Shown here piece by piece: positions 12,581 to 13,125 of a stretch of 13,125 nt of DNA. The notes under the pieces were generated by a model, which saw nothing but the letters and a program-made list of their open reading frames with translations, was not told where the DNA came from and searched no databases. The stretch spans positions 1-13,125 of the forward strand of contig PSRN01000193.1 in the NCBI GenBank assembly GCA_003176075.1, in the 5' to 3' direction. Source of the stretch: Bdellovibrio sp. GTDB taxonomy: Bacteria > Bdellovibrionota > Bdellovibrionia > Bdellovibrionales > Bdellovibrionaceae. Each line of letters opens with the position of its first letter. The first letter of the stretch is position 1. A program made the translations under genes and the position numbers.

Positions 12581-13125
12581 TCACATGCGGAAAACGCCGC
12601 GCGAGGGCGGGGGCCAGGGGCGGTTGAAGCTGGCGGCAATGCCCAAGGCGAGGGTTCGACGGGTGTCCACGGGGTCAATAATGCCATCGTCCCAAATTCG
12701 CGCGGTCGAATAATAAGCCGAACTTTCCTGCTCATATTTTTCCAGAATGGGTTTTTTGAAGGCCTGTTGTTCGGCCTCGTTCATGGTCTGTGGCGTTGCC
12801 GCAGGCAACGACGTGGACTTGGACGATTTTTGCGCCTCCAACTGGTCCAGTTTGACAGTCAGAAGCACGTTTGCCGCCTGCTCGCCACCCATCACTGAAA
12901 TGCGGGCATTGGGCCACATCCAAAGTTGGCGCGGCTGATAGGCCCGCCCGCACATGCCATAATTGCCGGCCCCATAGGAGCCGCCGATCACCACGGTGAA
13001 TTTCGGCACACGGGCGTTCGAAACAGCCATCACCAGTTTGGCTCCATGCTTGGCGATTCCTTCGTTTTCGTATTTTTGCCCCACCATAAAGCCGGTGATG
13101 TTTTGCAGGAAAATCAGCGGAATGC
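12581..13125 (-). CDS. liuB: Methylcrotonyl-CoA carboxylase beta subunit (carboxyltransferase), 5' end outside the window
   Basis: The C-terminal part of the carboxyltransferase that moves CO2 from biotin to methylcrotonyl-CoA. The frame is open to the window edge: before the first in-window Met at 13087 it reads IPLIFLQNITGF, a conserved beta-subunit stretch, so that Met is not the start. Family motifs are NITGFMVGQKYE, the acyl-CoA site IGGSYGAGNYGMCGRAYQP, WPNARISVMGGEQAANVL, and YYSTARIWDDGIIDPVDTRR before the end at GVFRM. It lacks the N-terminal half here. It is transcribed first of the visible liu genes, and its stop is seven bases from liuC. The WDDGIIDP motif is shared with propionyl-CoA and geranyl-CoA carboxylase beta subunits, so the assignment to MCC leans on context. 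Confidence 0.93.
   Translation of the reverse strand, partial: IPLIFLQNITGFMVGQKYENEGIAKHGAKLVMAVSNARVPKFTVVIGGSYGAGNYGMCGRAYQPRQLWMWPNARISVMGGEQAANVLLTVKLDQLEAQKSSKSTSLPAATPQTMNEAEQQAFKKPILEKYEQESSAYYSTARIWDDGIIDPVDTRRTLALGIAASFNRPWPPPSRGVFRM

Noticed and set aside
1..13125. CRISPR arrays, tRNA or rRNA genes, prophage or defence genes
   Set aside because: No spaced repeats, cloverleaf-like segment, phage structural gene or recognised defence gene was seen on reading both strands.

Overview
The window reads as chromosomal DNA from a free-living, heterotrophic Gram-negative bacterium of moderate GC content. Signs of this are exported proteins with signal-like N-termini, a probable L,D-transpeptidase and a leucine/isovalerate (liu) catabolic cluster. 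A type III pantothenate kinase beside CoaBC and PanD, with the rest of the gene content, would suit Bdellovibrionota or another delta-type lineage. That placement is an impression from gene content, not a demonstrated assignment. Genes are tightly packed, with many ATGA, GTGA or TAATG stop/start overlaps.

Region 1 (1-2632, plus strand) is a coenzyme A operon: the C-terminal part of CoaBC (cut by the window edge), coaX, panD and then msrB. PanD makes beta-alanine, CoaX phosphorylates pantothenate and CoaBC makes 4'-phosphopantetheine. MsrB appears to be a one-cysteine, zinc-site-less methionine sulfoxide reductase, perhaps exported, and is translationally coupled to panD.

Region 2 (2630-2830) is the junction between msrB and a convergent gene. 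It holds a 161-bp element with about 54-bp terminal inverted repeats and a 3-bp TAA duplication on both sides, which I call a MITE. The left TAA copy is the msrB stop codon. A 14-bp tandem duplication lies just beyond the right end.

Region 3 (2807-5034, minus strand) has a membrane-anchored protein of unknown function, a GNAT acetyltransferase and a small unknown protein upstream of the GNAT gene.

Region 4 (5215-7033, plus strand) is a two-gene unit: a cysteine-dioxygenase-type cupin overlapping a FAD/NAD(P)-binding flavoprotein. It is transcribed divergently from region 3.

Region 5 (7072-8171, minus strand) is a coupled pair: a cysteine-rich exported L,D-transpeptidase-like protein and a small secreted protein. 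Upstream lies a 658-bp gene-poor stretch with an AT-rich core and a 22-bp direct repeat.

Region 6 (8830-13125, minus strand) is the leucine-degradation cluster in transcription order: 3-methylcrotonyl-CoA carboxylase beta subunit (5' part outside the window), methylglutaconyl-CoA hydratase, the carboxylase alpha subunit split into separate biotin carboxylase and biotin carrier genes, and HMG-CoA lyase. Together they convert methylcrotonyl-CoA to acetyl-CoA and acetoacetate.

I found no CRISPR array, tRNA, rRNA, prophage or obvious new defence system. The MITE at the convergent stop codons, the split carboxylase, the one-cysteine MsrB and the dioxygenase-flavoprotein pair are the points most worth checking.
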